In this document: positions 10,501 through 25,500 of the stretch, piece after piece
How positions within the stretch are numbered: position 1 is the stretch's first letter
How the letters are laid out: every line of letters starts with the position of its first letter
DNA from: Formicarius rufipectus
Lineage: Eukaryota > Chordata > Aves > Passeriformes > Formicariidae
Direction: 5' to 3'
Assembly: GCA_013399695.1 (NCBI GenBank)
Contig: VXAU01001352.1
Location: 1-64,000 of the forward strand
Length of the DNA: 64,000 nt
The notes under the pieces: model-generated
What the model saw: the letters and a program-made list of their open reading frames with translations, nothing else
The model's database searches: none
Told to the model about the DNA's origin: nothing
Position numbers and translations under genes: made by a program

Positions 10501-13500
10501 ACTCCCAACTAGACCATGTTGCTCAGGGCTTTATCCAACCTGGCTTTGAACACTGCCAGGCTTGGGGCATCCACAGCTTCTTTGGGCAACTGTTCCAGTG
10601 TCTCACCACCCTTACAGTAAAAAATTTCTTCCTAATATCCAGCGTAAATTTCTTCCCTTTCACTTTGTACCCATTATTCCTTGTCCTAGCACTACAGTTC
10701 CTGACAAAGAGTCCCTCTCCAGCTTTCCTGTAGGCCCTCTTCACATACTGAAAGGTTTCTATCAGGCCCTCATGTAACCTTCTCTTCTCCAGACTAAACA
10801 GCACCAACTTTCTCAGCCTGTCCTCACAGGACAGGTGCTCCAGCCTTTATCAACTTTGTGGCTGTCTTTGGACTTGCTCCAATAGTTCCATGTCCTTGTT
10901 ATGTTGGGAACACCAAAACTGTATACAGATGGAGTCTCATGAGAGCAGAGTGGAGTAGCATCACCTGCTTTGACCTGCCATAAATTGTTTATGTTGTCAT
11001 TGATTCATGTCATAGTTTTCTGTGCATTTCCTTGGAAGCAGGGACACCTTAAGTCTTCCTCAGACTATCCAAGGAAAATTTAAGATCCTTTCCCAAGGTT
11101 AGAGGATCTCAAGGACAGATGATACTGCATCTCACAAGTCTTGCCACCATCATTCCTCCTCTGTAAGGAATTTCCTTTCATTTGCCACTATCATTATATC
11201 TTAGAGAAGGAATTTGCAAATAAAATTGAGAATGACTCCCAGTAACTGATTACTTCAGATTCTCTCATTATCTTGTTATGACCACAGATATTATTCTTCT
11301 TAAGAACATCCATGGAAATATGAGTTGGTTGTATGGCACACGTTGCAACAGGTCATCAAAGAGGTGAGTAATGGAAACCCTACTTAAGGCTTGCCCTGGA
11401 AGGAGCTCCCACATACTGGCTGAAGGGTATGCCAAAAATATCTGCCTTTCAAAGGGGTGGTTATTCAAACACTGGCATCAGCATGTTATTGTGAACAGAC
11501 CATTTTAAGTAAATGGTTTTATCTCCTTGAAAGATAGCCAGTCTAATTTTCTCAAAGCACAGATAGTTTCATGTGAAATGAAAGACTTGGCATTGAAAAC
11601 CAGATGGCAAACATATATTCTGCTTCTCCTTATTTATATCTGACCCAAGAGAGTGTACTGAAAAACAAAAGATGAACTATGGCAGCACGTCTGAGTCAGA
11701 GCAACACTATACTGTTCACCTTCACCTTGAAGTTATTCTCAAAAAAACATGTGAGCAATGAGAATAGAGCAAGAAAAATGGCATACAGAGTGCTACGGGA
11801 CTAATTAGCCTGAACTATGCAAATTATAAGAAGAAGCATGTAAAGTTCACCCATCCTCAAGGAGCTTTTCTGCTGCTCAGTGATTCTGAAGTGAGAAGCA
11901 TTATCAAAGAACCTTGTGAACCAGGAAACCCCGGAGGTCTTTCCAGTCAAGGAAAGCATTTCTCTCATGCCTCATTAAACTTTTCTATTTGATTACCCCA
12001 ACAGTTTATAATATCACTAAAGTTACAGAATGACATTTTGGTTCATTACTATGAATTGTAAATCCCAGGGGTTTCAATAGAACCAATACTTCCACTATGG
12101 AATTTCAGGCCAGAAAAATACCATTTTTCAATGTTCTCATAGAATGGTTTGGGTTTGGAAAAGACATTAGAGATCAAATACATTGTTGGCATATCAAATA
12201 TATCATTAACATTTATCAACAACATTCCTGACTAACTCTGTGGCAGTGCAGTTTTATTCAATGTATTAATTTACGGCAGTTGTTTGGTGAGATTAAAGGG
12301 TTCTTCTACTTCAGTGCATCTTACAGCTACATGAGGATATGCACAGTAACAACAGTGTGCACAAAATGTATCTTCTCAGACTTCATTGATGAAGCAACAC
12401 CACAATATTAGAGTCGTGTTTATGTGTATTTGTGTGTGCACGTCTGTATGACAAATTATCCTTTGGCCTCAAGAAATCATCACACTACCTGTGCAGACAG
12501 ACAGACCCACAGAAGTCAGATCTGAAGGTGTACCGAAGAGAGGAACGAAGAAACAGACCTTATAGAGAAAGCCAGGTGGCATCAGAGAAGCTGCATCTTC
12601 TTCTGGAATGGGCTGATCTTTAGGAGATACAGATTGGATTTCTTCAGCAGGTTTCTGATCGCTTCCAACTTGGGAAATTTCACTGGGTGAAGTGTCAGTG
12701 CCCTGAGTGCCCAACTCTGCTGAGGCATCTTTGGACTCATTCACGACAACTTCATGTTCTTCTCCCTCTCCTTCATTGTTTGATGCTGGCTCTATTACTA
12801 CTGAAGGGATGCTGCTGACCTTTTCCTGGGGAAAAACAAACAAACAAACCCCACATCCCCCAGAAAAGAAATGCAAGACTATTTAGTACTTTATTTCAAG
12901 CAGGAAAGCACTCTTGTTGGTTTATAGCATGGGGCATATATAGGGATGGAAACTTCTTTTTTCTCCACAGTGGATTCTTAAGACAGAAAACAGTTTTTTG
13001 TGCAAGAATGTAAAGGAACAATCCCTTCCCACTTTTCACTATTATCCTTTGTCCTATTAAGTCTAGTTTCTATATTACCACAAATTATTGCAATAAATAA
13101 TAAAAATGCTTTGCAGGTAGTTTGGGTTTCATTTTCAGTGTGCATGGAAATTAACAGACCTTTCTCCTCCACTCTGCTCTTAATTTTGGGTAGGGGTAGG
13201 TTTGGGTAAAGGCACTAGTTCTGGTAGTCACTGTCTTGTATTTCTTTGGAAATTCAAGTTAGCAGGATAATAGTGATACAAAGGTTGTGCAAGAAGGAAA
13301 CATGACCTCTTTCTTTGACTGATTCAGTCAAAGAAATCCCTGATTCATTCAGGGATTTCCCCTGATTTACAGCAATGTAACTGGGAGCAGAGAAAGCAAA
13401 GAGGCTAAGTAGGTAGCACCTGACCAGTATTGAAACCTAGTACAAAAAGCATTTAATAAAACTTGTGGGAGCATCCAACCTGAAAAAAAAAACATGTTCA

Positions 13501-16500
13501 CTGATCCCCTGCCAGACCATCCAGTCTTTTTTCTGGTCTCTTTCTCCAGAAAGCCCTGTTCTGTCGTGTGATATATCTCATCTCTGCAAGGGGCACAGAG
13601 ACACCAGCAGGATGGGGTGCTCGAACAATACTCTGTCCATACTGCTCCTGGACCCAACACAGGAGCCATCAGCCCATCAAGGCCCACCTCCACAAATCCA
13701 GGGAAGCCCAGGGGCACAAAGGCAGGTACAGCCCAAAATAAGGACTTAGAAGAAGGGATATCCTGTGTGGCCCCCTCCCAGGGCTATTCCAGGAGAACAT
13801 CAGCCTTGCTACCTGGTCAGACCCCGGGGCACAGGCATTCAGTAGCCTTGCCTTGCTCAGGCTGCTGAATATGTCTCAGTTCCGCTACCACTCTTTCCCA
13901 TGCACTGACATGAGTTACCTGAGACACATCAGACTCCTTTTCTTCTCTGTGAGGTTTGTCACCTTCAGCAACATCCTCCTGCTCTGTGGTAGCAGTGCCA
14001 TCACCAGCTCCTGCTGCCACGGCCACGCTGTCTTCTGATGCCACAGCCCCCTCAGGTACCACCTAAAAACAACAGGAGGGAAGCACCTTTCAGGATACAA
14101 GTTACAATATTTGCCGGAGGGACCATGGAGCAGCCTCTGCTCTGTGACCTCCCTGGGTGATGCAGACCTATGGTCTTGAGTTGACTGGTGTTCCTCCTGA
14201 TTGATGGAGTACAGCAGTGCTGGGGGCAGGCTTGTGCAGAGAGGCTGAGTAACAGGCAGGAGAAAGATATTTATAAAACCTCACTGGACACCACGTAGCA
14301 GAGTCCTCAGGTGGACTAGTTACTAGTGTAGTAACTGTTTGCCAAGGCTGTAGTATTTTAACCTTCCCTTGTCATCCAGCTGTTTTGTGGAAGAAGTTTA
14401 CCACTGGTTTCTGCTGAGGAGGAGGAGTTTGCCAGTTGTCCAAGGGATCCACAGGACCCTGCTGATGGAATTTGTTCTTGAGAAGAGGCTCCAACCCTTT
14501 TCCAGCTAGTCAGCTACCTGTAGCCCTGGGCAGGCGTCAAAAATCTTGTAATCTTAATTACACACTCCTTTCTAACAGAGGGCCTTACAAATCAGGCTAC
14601 GTCAGCAAAAGTAAATGTATTCTACAGCTGGGTAAAGATCAGAAAAATTCTAACTGCAAAGATCTATAGTTTTGTTAGTAACATAACTGAAGATACCTAA
14701 AAGCCCACTCAGTCTGGACATGACTGAACCATTTCTGAGCAGTCCATGTTGAGAAGTTAATGCATGACTTCTTCTAGTTCTTGAAAAATACTTGCCTTCT
14801 ACCAGATTAAAGCAGAATCCTTCATCCAGCAGAAACTGTTACTGTAATTGATGTATCACCCTAACATTTGCATTGCTATATAGTGCATACAGTAGCATAT
14901 TTGGTATACATATACAATGGATTAATCTTAAAGTTTGAAGGGTGGAAGCTAAATGACAAAACTCATTCGTTGAATCGAATTAATTTCTAGATGGAATTTT
15001 TAACTTAGAGCAGATAGCTCCAGGAAAAACACTGAAGGAAAACTGGTTTAGAGGTAGAAAAGTCAAACCACAGTTAGCTTGGTCTCTTTGATCTCCAAAG
15101 ACTTTGATGGTCTTTGTTTCCTCAGTTTGATCTCTCCCCCATGGATGAGCCTAACTCTGCTATCTGAACTCAGCAACTGTTCATGGGCATTCTTCAGGCA
15201 CTATTTTTTAGCAAAATTTAATATTCAGTGCTACTCCTATTCACTGATATTAATTGACATGATAAAGAAATTCTTCTGGAGTCCTTGAAGGCAGAAAATA
15301 CTACACAGATTTTAGAAATCACAGGGGAACTTTAATTCAAAGTAAAAATGCTGCTGACAAAGGATACTCTGTTGTAAAAAGAAGTAACATCAAAAGACAT
15401 GGGCAGATGTCGACACCTTCTCCTATAAGGCATGCAAGTTTGCCACTCACAGTATTACCTATTTTAGCAGCCTTGACCCAAGAAGTTATACAAATAAATG
15501 ATGAGTGTAAGTCCTGGAAGAGGCTGGTAGGAAAGAGTGAAAAGAGTGTACACATCAGATTGATTTTATACTATGCATCTCTAACAACATGCTGCAGAAA
15601 TCCATCTTGCTGTCTGTTGTGATTAGGACCAACAACTTCTTTTCTATTTATTGGATTTGTATAGTGCATTTTATTTCAGGAAGGAGGAGAATACTAATTT
15701 TTATGAATCAATTTGCAAATTCTCTGCAGTGATGCCCTCATAGCCTGCAGCCAGTCACTAAATGCAAACCACAGCTTAAAATTGCATAATAATTTTTTCT
15801 TGTGTCTTAGAGTACAAAACCAATGTAAGCTGGATGATTAAAGAAATCTTTTACAAAAAGGCATGTGAGGTAGCATAGGATGAACCTTACTAACAGCATA
15901 AATGTATCTGATTAGTACAGAGGAATAAAAAAATAAATGGAAGCTGAATTCATATCCAGCTATGTTGAACCACATACTTGCATATATGGCTACTTCTACT
16001 ACCTTACTTACTTCATACTGACAACCAGTCCTACAAACTTCTTTCAAATAGGCCATTAATAACACTAGACAGTCTAACTGTATCCCAGATCAGCTATCTC
16101 TAGCTGTACCATTGAAATTTGGGCAGTTGTCCTGTTATACCAACCACACAGGGGACAAAGAATGTCCAGTATAATGAGTATATCACAGAACCACTTGACT
16201 GCTTAATTGCACAGATGTGAATTCTCCTTTAGCCACAATGCAGCCGATTCACACTGTTGGACTCTCGCTAACACTGCTGTCAGCTCGGCACGATGCCACA
16301 GGTTCAGCAGCAGCAGGAAAAGCCCAGGGTGAGAAGAAGGGGTACCCAACCTTCCACTGGGGTCTGCCAGAGGAGTTCCCTGAGCTATGTTGTTCTTCCA
16401 GAGCCGACGTTCTTGCCCCATAGCTGCATTTAGAACAGGAATGGGTAATTTTTATGACAGTTGGTTCTAGTCACAGATAAGCTAGCTAATGTCAAGAGGA

Positions 16501-19500
16501 ACCAATCATCACGCTTTAGGAAATGCATCAATTGCAAAGTCTTGGAAGATTTTGGGGTAGGGCTGAAGAATCTGTTATGCAACTGAGAGTATCAAAGGAA
16601 CCACCCTTCACTGGCAGTTAGATCTCAGCTTAGCAAAGAGCTTGATCTCATAGCAGCTCTTCTGCATACAGTAACACAGTTTTAAACAGCTATTTTAAAC
16701 AGAACACAGGGTCAAAATCACTCTCAGATAAGAGATCTCAACTTTTTAAGAACAAGTAGTATTAGAATAAAGGGGAAAGATTTCAAAAACTTGGCCTGGC
16801 TGCTCAGAGAACAGTGAGGCATTTCTTTCACATTTCTTCTTGGACTAGACTCGCTGGGAGTGATAAGTCAATGCTAGAGCAGCAACACAAGGCTCTCTTG
16901 CACTGTGTCAACACAAAGCAGGGTTTCATCTACCACTCCCACCCTGGACTTTCCTGCTCTGCAGTTCCACTGTTTTCTATGTGGCTGTGACAGCACTGCA
17001 GAGGACTATGGCAACAGTGGGTCCCAAATTCACTTCCCAGTGACACTGGTCTACCCTAGAGCCACAGGCACATCCTCAACTCCAGCAGAGCTAATGCTGA
17101 TTTACAGCAGCATAATAAACCTAAACTTGGACAGCTGAACTTAATGTGTTCTAAAACCACTGAACAGAGACCAGGTCATGATATTTTGGTACATATCAAG
17201 GCACCAAAATGAGTAGAAGCAAAAAAGGAGGCTGCCAGTATCTCGAGATACAAATCCTGAATTATTAGTAACTAGGAGTTAAAATCTCTTTCCCAGTCCT
17301 TACTTCTATTCCCGTGTTTAATACGCAGCAATCCTTCCTGTGCTGCCCTCTGAGCATACACTAGAATACACTACAGTTTCATTTTAGTATACAAGGATTC
17401 AGGGTAAGTACTTTTACCATCCCTGAAGAAATAGAAGCAAAATGCCACCATTCAAGTCCACACATGCACAGTGTAAAGTAGGTCATCAAGAATTTTATTT
17501 GCTTTGTAATTTGATTTTAATTGTATCTAACGATGCCAGATTGTGCTTTAGCAAACCAACCTGTGATTATTTGCAAGTATCTGTTTTAGCTTAGGGCATA
17601 TTGTGCTAGGAAGAAGAAATGATTAATCAAAGAATTTTTTACTTTTATATTTATATAATTTATAAAGAAGTTTGCTGAAAGGGCTAGGTAAACGAATTTA
17701 TGGAAATTGTAAAAGCTACTGGGAATCTATGCAGCATATTTCCAAATGTTAAATATTCTTCTGCCATGGAACTGCTTTATTTGCTGCCCTGAAATATCTA
17801 TCACTCTATACTGCTGCAGTAGGCAGTTTCTCAGGCAAATCCTGCATCGAATGAGAGGTGATCTGATGTTAGAATCTGTGCCATTGATATAGATGTATCT
17901 GTGCAGTGTGGGACTAGATACCATGGCTAGGTCACAGCTCCATCGAACTGGCCTGCCTATTGATGACGTGCAAATGACAAGTAAATTTTTTTGCCAAGAT
18001 TCTCTTTAAGATATTAAATCACAACCAACGTGAGGCTATTCATGTGTACCTCATTATCTTTCTCAGCAACTCCAGTTGTCTCCTTATCCCCTGCCTCGAC
18101 ACTCTCCTGCATAAAGAGGAATATGGTCATCACCTTAGTCGTGCTGAGGCAGTGGCTGCAGAGGAATTGATATTAATCAAGCTAATGGAAGCATGCCAGG
18201 TATGGGATGCAGTGAAATGAATGGTTAAATGGGGTAGTATACAGCAAGCAGAAAGATTCTTTCTGCCACATATAATCTGAAATACAAATAGTTATATGCT
18301 AAACAAATAAAACCTGTAAGTATGCCATCATATTCACACTATAAGAACTACAGAAAATTTTATTTTTGTTTATAACCAGTATTTTCATAATAGCACCAGC
18401 TTTGGCAAACTGTTTAGTAAGCAACCTTGCAGTTTCCACCAAACTCAAATTTCTCCCACACGACTCAGTTTCCATTATGACCTGCTGCTGTTCCTGCAAC
18501 TCACCAGAGCTTCAAGGTAAACTTTGTAAAACACTTACTTCTACTCACGGTTGACTGAAACTCATGTAAAGGGGCTGTTCAAAACAGGTGGGTCACAAAG
18601 TTCATAAATTTTTTTGCCCCATCATCTTTCTTTAGGTCCATATTCAGTGGTGCATGAAGCAGGTGTCTGATATGAAAAAAATAAGACATCTAGTGGTTTT
18701 CCAAATCTGACACCCATTTAGGTGTTCAAAGGATTGAATGCACTGAATGGTAACAAGCTCCCCCTAAGCAGTACTTGTTACTGTACAGATGCCATCCAGC
18801 AGGTCCTTTTCTACAGAAGGTCAACAGGCAAAATCACTAAAATTCAGGCTTGGTTTAGAAGAGCTGAAAGTGCTTTTTTTAGATGTTCAGGTTTGACTCT
18901 CTGCAGACACAGGACATTTCTAAAGATGCTCTGCTAAGCAAAAAGAGGTCAAAGCCCTGTTATGGAAACACAATTTGCTAATAAATTTCGAGGCTGCTTT
19001 ACAAACACAGCTAGGTCAGATTTTTCTAAAGAGTTGTAAGGGTGAAGAGAGGTTATGCAAACATATTGTGGGGGGCCATGGTAGTTTGGACCATCTGCTT
19101 TAGCAATCAGAAATTAGGAGATCTCAAGTACTCAGGCTCCAGTTACCTACCTTCACACACCCACAACCCTCACTCCAAAATTTCTGAAAGTTTCTGCTGA
19201 AATGGTTTCATGTTTCTTTTTTAATAAAAGGATGCTGAGCCATATGCAAACCTCATATCATTCATTTTTTTTTCTACTCTAATCTTCTAGTATTGCTAGC
19301 AGTCACCTCATAAGCCCCAAACATGCCCAGATGCCAGGGAAAGGCAGCTGCTGACAGTGGTGTTGCCATAGAAACCTCTTACAGCCTTATCATCATTAAC
19401 ATTGCAGTGTTACATAACTTTTTTAAAAATATTAATCCCATTTGTTTTGAAGATGCCAAGCCTCTGCCACGTGGTCCTCAATTTTATAGTAAATTTGAGA

Positions 19501-22500
19501 AGTCTGTAGAAGGGCCTTAAATAGAATGAAACAAATGCAAGTATTTCCTACTCTAGTGATGCATGCTGCATGCACACAGTCAGCCAGAGAAATCTTTCTT
19601 TCATACAGCAGAGATGTACTGCTGCCTGTAAAGGCCTTATGTCCACCTGCAAGTCAGGTGACAGATGCATTCTCTACTTGTACAAATAAAAAGTGTTGAA
19701 TTTCTGCCATCAGCTGTATCTACAATCTACCTTCAGAAATTAACATCATCTTGCACTTCAAAGTCAGGAATGTGTCACACTTTGCCACTTTCTTAATAAT
19801 TCCCTGGCAATATTTTCTGGTAAGAATCCCATCAGCCCAGCTTTGGGTATCTTCGCAGAAGAATCTAATAGGTAAATATCTGTATTTTTAAGTGAGAACA
19901 GGTTTCCAGGGTAACTGAAAGCATTATGGTTGGAAAGGTGAAAATAAAGAGTTTTTCTTGTTTCCCAAAGCTTTGGCTTTCCCAAAGTTAATGTGACTAT
20001 TGTGTGTTAGTCAAATTAGTAGCATTTTGCTGTTCTGATTAGCTGAAAGTTGGGATTTTGTGGATAGCAGAGAAGAGAGGCATGGTAGTATGATCTGTAT
20101 AATTTTTAGAGCATGAAAGCCTAGTAAAAAGGATGACTAAATAGCATGTTAGTAAACTAACACCCTGGTTCCAGAGAGAGAAAAAAATCTTCTGCAGACT
20201 TCAACAGAATTACACTAGTCTCTCTCATTCTCTCCTGTACATAAGAGCCATATATTTTGCATAGCCCTATGCTCCAAATTGGCAACTTCACTTAGCTTCA
20301 CACTCAGAAGCTGAACACAGCTGACCACTCTTCTGTATCTAACCCCTGTATTGCTCTCTGAAACAATACTATTTGGCCACCATGAATTGTACCTTCAGTG
20401 GGATTCAACCATGATTAGATACTCTTGAAGTTGCAGGCTGTTTGCTGTACATGCTCAGTGTCTGCCAAGAGCTTATCAGGAGGCAGTTTCAAGCATGCTT
20501 ATATACAGCTTTAAAAATCACAGTATCTATCTGAGTGTCTGACTGCTTTAATAGGAGAACATCAGAGCCCAGGCAGGCATCAGACTCAGAGCACTGAGAG
20601 GCTCTTTCCAAACTAATGAACATAATAGAAGTAGGAAAGCTGATCTCTGAACACTGGTCTGAACTCCAAGCACTATGTCTCACATGTAGTTGAAGAAGAA
20701 ATGGAAATAGCATTTCATAAGCTTTCCCTTTATTATGATGTCCTCTTGTCATCCTGGCTCGAATGTGAAGAAATGATGTGGTGAGGCTGGTAGTATTATT
20801 TGAAAAAGCAATAAATCAGTGGTTAATGCATTACATGCTTTAGACTATCCCTTGGATGTTACAGCTGCCTTTGGGTCATAAAGCAAACGAATGCAGAACT
20901 GCTGCTGAGAAATAATGTTTTAATCTTTTGCAACTCAGTGTACTTTTCCTTAGCTTTGATCACTTTTGTCATTAATCCTAATCTTCAGAACTCTTCTTTG
21001 CAAGTTCTGGAAAGCCTTTCCTGAAATAACCTTTCAAATCCAGAATTACTCAATTTTAGGCATTTTTTAAAATCAACATTTTTAGCTTATTTTCCCACAT
21101 TAGCAGGGACAAATTCATTTTCAATATGCAACAAAAAACCAAGAACAAACCTAACCAAAACTGCTTAACTTCTATTCAGTGCCTATGTTATTCCTTCTGA
21201 GTTGTTCTTAAATGGCCTGTCCCTTGCACTATGTTTCTCTCTGCCTCTCTCCCAACAGCCGGAGCAGCTGATGACAGACCATGGACCCAGAACTCCTGAG
21301 CAGCAAAATGGATCACCTGCATAGCTCATGCCAACCAAGGACCACATGCATGATGCTGCAGCCACAGCCTGTTTAATTAGGGCATAAAATGTGCAACAGG
21401 CTTCAGAGAATTGTTTATATCATATCTATAGAGCAAGACAAAAAGGAGCTTGTTTCCTTTTAGAAAAAATGGGGAACTCCCTTTACATTTCTTTTCTTAC
21501 TTACATTCTTACAGGTAATCAAATTAAAACCACCTTCCCAGCTTCATTAATATCTGTTCTTCCACATTTTTGCCTGACATTCACAGGAAGAGAGGAGCTA
21601 TATATCAGTGACTGATTTCCTATCCCTCCTCTCTCCACCTTCCCTCCTTCTTTCTTTATTCCAAACTATCAAATTTACATGAGGCACTCTTCTCAACAGT
21701 TTGACAAAACCAATGTGCTTCAGATAGAAAATTTCATTTTTTGCCTTACTATGGAATTGACAAGTTATTATTGTGATTTCTATCAAGTGAAAAGGAAACA
21801 CACAGGAGGGGAGAGCCTGGTCTCCACAGACCACCAAGATATGTTACTAGAAGGGGATGACCCTGAAGTAATTTGCTCCAGTGTGTACCATGGAATCAAG
21901 CAAAAGTAAATTAAAAATATGAAACAAATACTCAAAGTTCATGCAAATACAATCAGAATGAAAACCTAAACATAGTTCTAGGGAACACACTGGGACTGCT
22001 TCCCTCCATAGGTGCAATGATGCTTGGAGCACACAGGGAATGGGAAGGGTTGGACAGAGATAGGTGTTATGTGCCCTTTCCCCCATATAACACTGCCCAC
22101 CTTTCCTCACACAATAAATTATTTTTTCCCTGTTAGGAAGATGGGGGCAAAGGAGGAATGAGTTAGGCAGGGGCTACAACTAACGTTTTACCTCTCTCTT
22201 TATATCATTTGTGCTGGATACCGTTTTTCAGTCCTGTGATACAGACCGCTGGAACCACTCAGATAAAGTCATCAATTCATCTTTAAGAAAGTCTTTAATA
22301 AACAACTTTTGTGCTCCACAGCCTCGCACGCCAATGCCAGTACTTCATTCCTTCTGCTGAAGACATTTTCCATAAAGTCACCTGTGGTTTTTGTGCAGGT
22401 GTAATATTGCCAGCACACAACCAGCCTGTGCTCAGCAGCTAAAGCCAGTGGGTTTAATGCTATCCTCCTAAGTCAATGACAGTGCCCAACCTGGAGTCAT

Positions 22501-25500
22501 CAGTAAATGTCACCACTATCCTTGAGGTGCTGAAGCCATTGCCATTAATAAAAATGAGCTGCAGAGATGCTCCACAAGATACTATAGTAGCTTCATATCT
22601 GATAAGTGGATATCTATTCATGCCCTCTGCTGCCACACCTGTATGTGCATCTATAGCTCCTTCTACTTTCTTCACCAAATTTGCATCTACATTAGCTTAA
22701 TAATGCTTCCCATGTGGCAGTGTATGAAGTGCTTGCTGAAAACCACCTAATTTTATGGTGAATTGGGTATCATCATCCCTGCTTACTGGTTGAAGACACA
22801 TAAGGACTCCCCCAAGTGCAACTGAGCAGATTTAAACTTTGTTCTGAGAGCATGGCACCAAACTCTGCTCAATAGTCAAAAAAGCACAGCTATACATCTT
22901 CCACTGGCTTCTGTAGCAGAGGAACTCACACAAAACTAACCCCATTTTTCTACCCAGTTTTTCGGTAGTATTCTGCATATTCTACCAGTGACCAGCACTC
23001 ATTAGAACCTTTGAGCATGTTAGTGTTTTGAGCAAAGCAGACTATAAAAACAGATGCATTTTTCCCCCAGAGTTTCTTAACCTGTGGGTATAATCGACCA
23101 CCAAGATCTGACAGCAGTATGTAGAAGAGGAACCTCAGATAAAAAGGACATTTACTGAGATATCTGTATGAAAAGGGATGCTAGTCAGCATAAAATATCA
23201 TGCCTACTGCCTTAAACCACTTCTTAATTTGCAGTGGTATTGTGTGCCCTGCTTTGTTCTTCATGCACACTTGTAATTTCTTCTCCTCACATAGTTTCCT
23301 GAATGCTGACATGTAAAAAAAAAATCTCAAAAGTGGCATTGGGAGTTCTCTCTTTGGCTCACAACTGGCTTCTAAAACTGTGAGTCTTACAGACATTTCT
23401 ACTACAATCACTTTTTTTCCTGGAATTTTCATGCTCTAGTAAGGACAATACAAAATTCTTGAAATGAGAAAACTACTAATAAGGTCATTTAAAAATGGCA
23501 TCAATTCTTCCCCCTTCTGAAGTTCATCGGGAGTCAAACAACCTGTTAAACCACAATCACTCAGCTGAACTTCAGCCTAAAATGCCAAACATGAGAGGAA
23601 TGACATTTTAGGGCTGAAAGGACGATGCATGCTGGAGAGGCATGATGTGACACAGCCAGGCACAGAGACATCAGCCATGGACGGTGACGAGGGGAAAGAT
23701 GGCTGAGATGCTGCAGGCACATTCCCCATGATGAAGGTGGCTCAGGTGAGGCTGGGAGGTGGCACGGTGCACAGATCACTCACCACAGCCTGCTCTGCTG
23801 GCCCAGCAGGCTCACCGGGGATGGTCTCCTTCTCTGTTACAGCAGCAGCAGGGGCTTCCTCGACCTTAGGTTCCCCAGGTGGAGCTTCTTCAGCCTCAGC
23901 CTTTTGTTATTGATTTTTAGGTAGATAATGGAAAAATTGTTGAGGAGGACATGATAGGGAGAAGGGGAAGGGGAACTGTGCCTGGCACAGTGCTGCTTCA
24001 GGCTCAACCTTGCTGAGCTTTGCCCCTGGTCAAGGACAGCATCTAAAGGGCATTTTCATCCTCCATGTTCTAATAAGTAAAACGAGCCAGTTTTACAGCC
24101 TTCCCTCACAAAGAAAGAAAGAAAGCATAGCTTCCACAGTTACACTAAGTGGTAATGCAAGGGAGGGGAAGGCACCCAGTTTGTTCAAAAATGCTCCAGA
24201 AACTGAGGGCAAGACCAGAAGTTGAAACTGGCACCCATGTGCACCAACGCTGATCTTCAAATATGAGTTTTAAAAATTATCTCCTACTCCCCAGTTTTGT
24301 CTGTTCTTGGAAAATACAGTCCCCCCTCCAGTGAAGGTAAGAAGTGAATAGCAAAGACTCAAACAGCTTTTGTATGCACAAGGGCAAACACTGATTGACT
24401 GACTTCTAGCAATGTGAAAATCATTCCTGTTTTTTTATTAAAATGCATTTTCTCTTGAGTTCTCAGTCACCTAGAAGGCATCCATTTATCAACCACTATT
24501 GGGATTTCCACCCTTAAAAATTCTGGCCTCAGCTTGTTTTTAGGAAGAGGATTTACCAAATATCACCTGAAACATGTTCAGTTTAGTGGCAAAATAACTC
24601 TCAGCAGAAGTGCAGTCTCCAGTGGAAATATCACCTTGCAAGTATACACACATACAAGGGGAGAGCTCCAGGCAGTGCTCAGCATATTCCATTTACAAAG
24701 ACAGCTGAGTCAACCAGATAAAACCACCCCAACAGATTAATTTGCCAGAAACAAATTGTTCAGCATAAAATGGAGCTCAAAAGCAATTGCTTTAATGAGG
24801 TACAGAGAAGTTTGGCCTTCAGGATTTGGCACAGCATTAAGCAGCATTTGCTATATTGTACCCGGCTGTGCAAAAACCTCTCTGTAAAGTGCATTAATGA
24901 CAGCTTTAGAAAATTTCACAAAGAAGAGATAGGACTGAAATGAGAAACACAAAGTAAATTTATCCCAGGTAAGATGACTAATGCGTTTCCTGAGATTTAA
25001 TGTTGGAAGATTCTTTCAGACTTAAAATCCCAGGTAACATGTCATAAAGTAGATTGCACTGATGTGCTTCAAGTCACTTGCTGACACACAGAGTTCAGTT
25101 ACCACATTGCAGCTACAGGTAAAAATACTCTCACCACATTCAGTAACCATCATGAACACACACCACCAGAGGCATTATACAAAAGCCACATTAAATAATA
25201 TTGAATATTGCTCTGTGGCTGTTAAGTAGTTATAGCACTCACCCAGCAATGCTGCTGTTCACATCCTTACTCCAGGCTAACCAAAGACTGTAAGAGGAGC
25301 TAAGAAACTGCCCAGGAATTATGATTTTCAAAAAGATTGTCCACTTCTCAGAAGTAGATCATGCCTACTATTAATATGTGGAGAGTGGGTAAAGTTACAG
25401 CAATATTGGAGATATTTAAACAGTCATCACATACTGCTTGCTCTACACTGGACCACAGTACTCATTCTAGTAATTTCTTAATGAACAAACTGTTTGACTA

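Noticed and set aside
22460..22700. Overlapping open frames of about 73 codons on both strands
   Set aside because: The minus frame reads protein-like (…YEATIVSCGASLQL…) but I could match it to no family, there are no good splice sites, and both strands being open is typical of chance.
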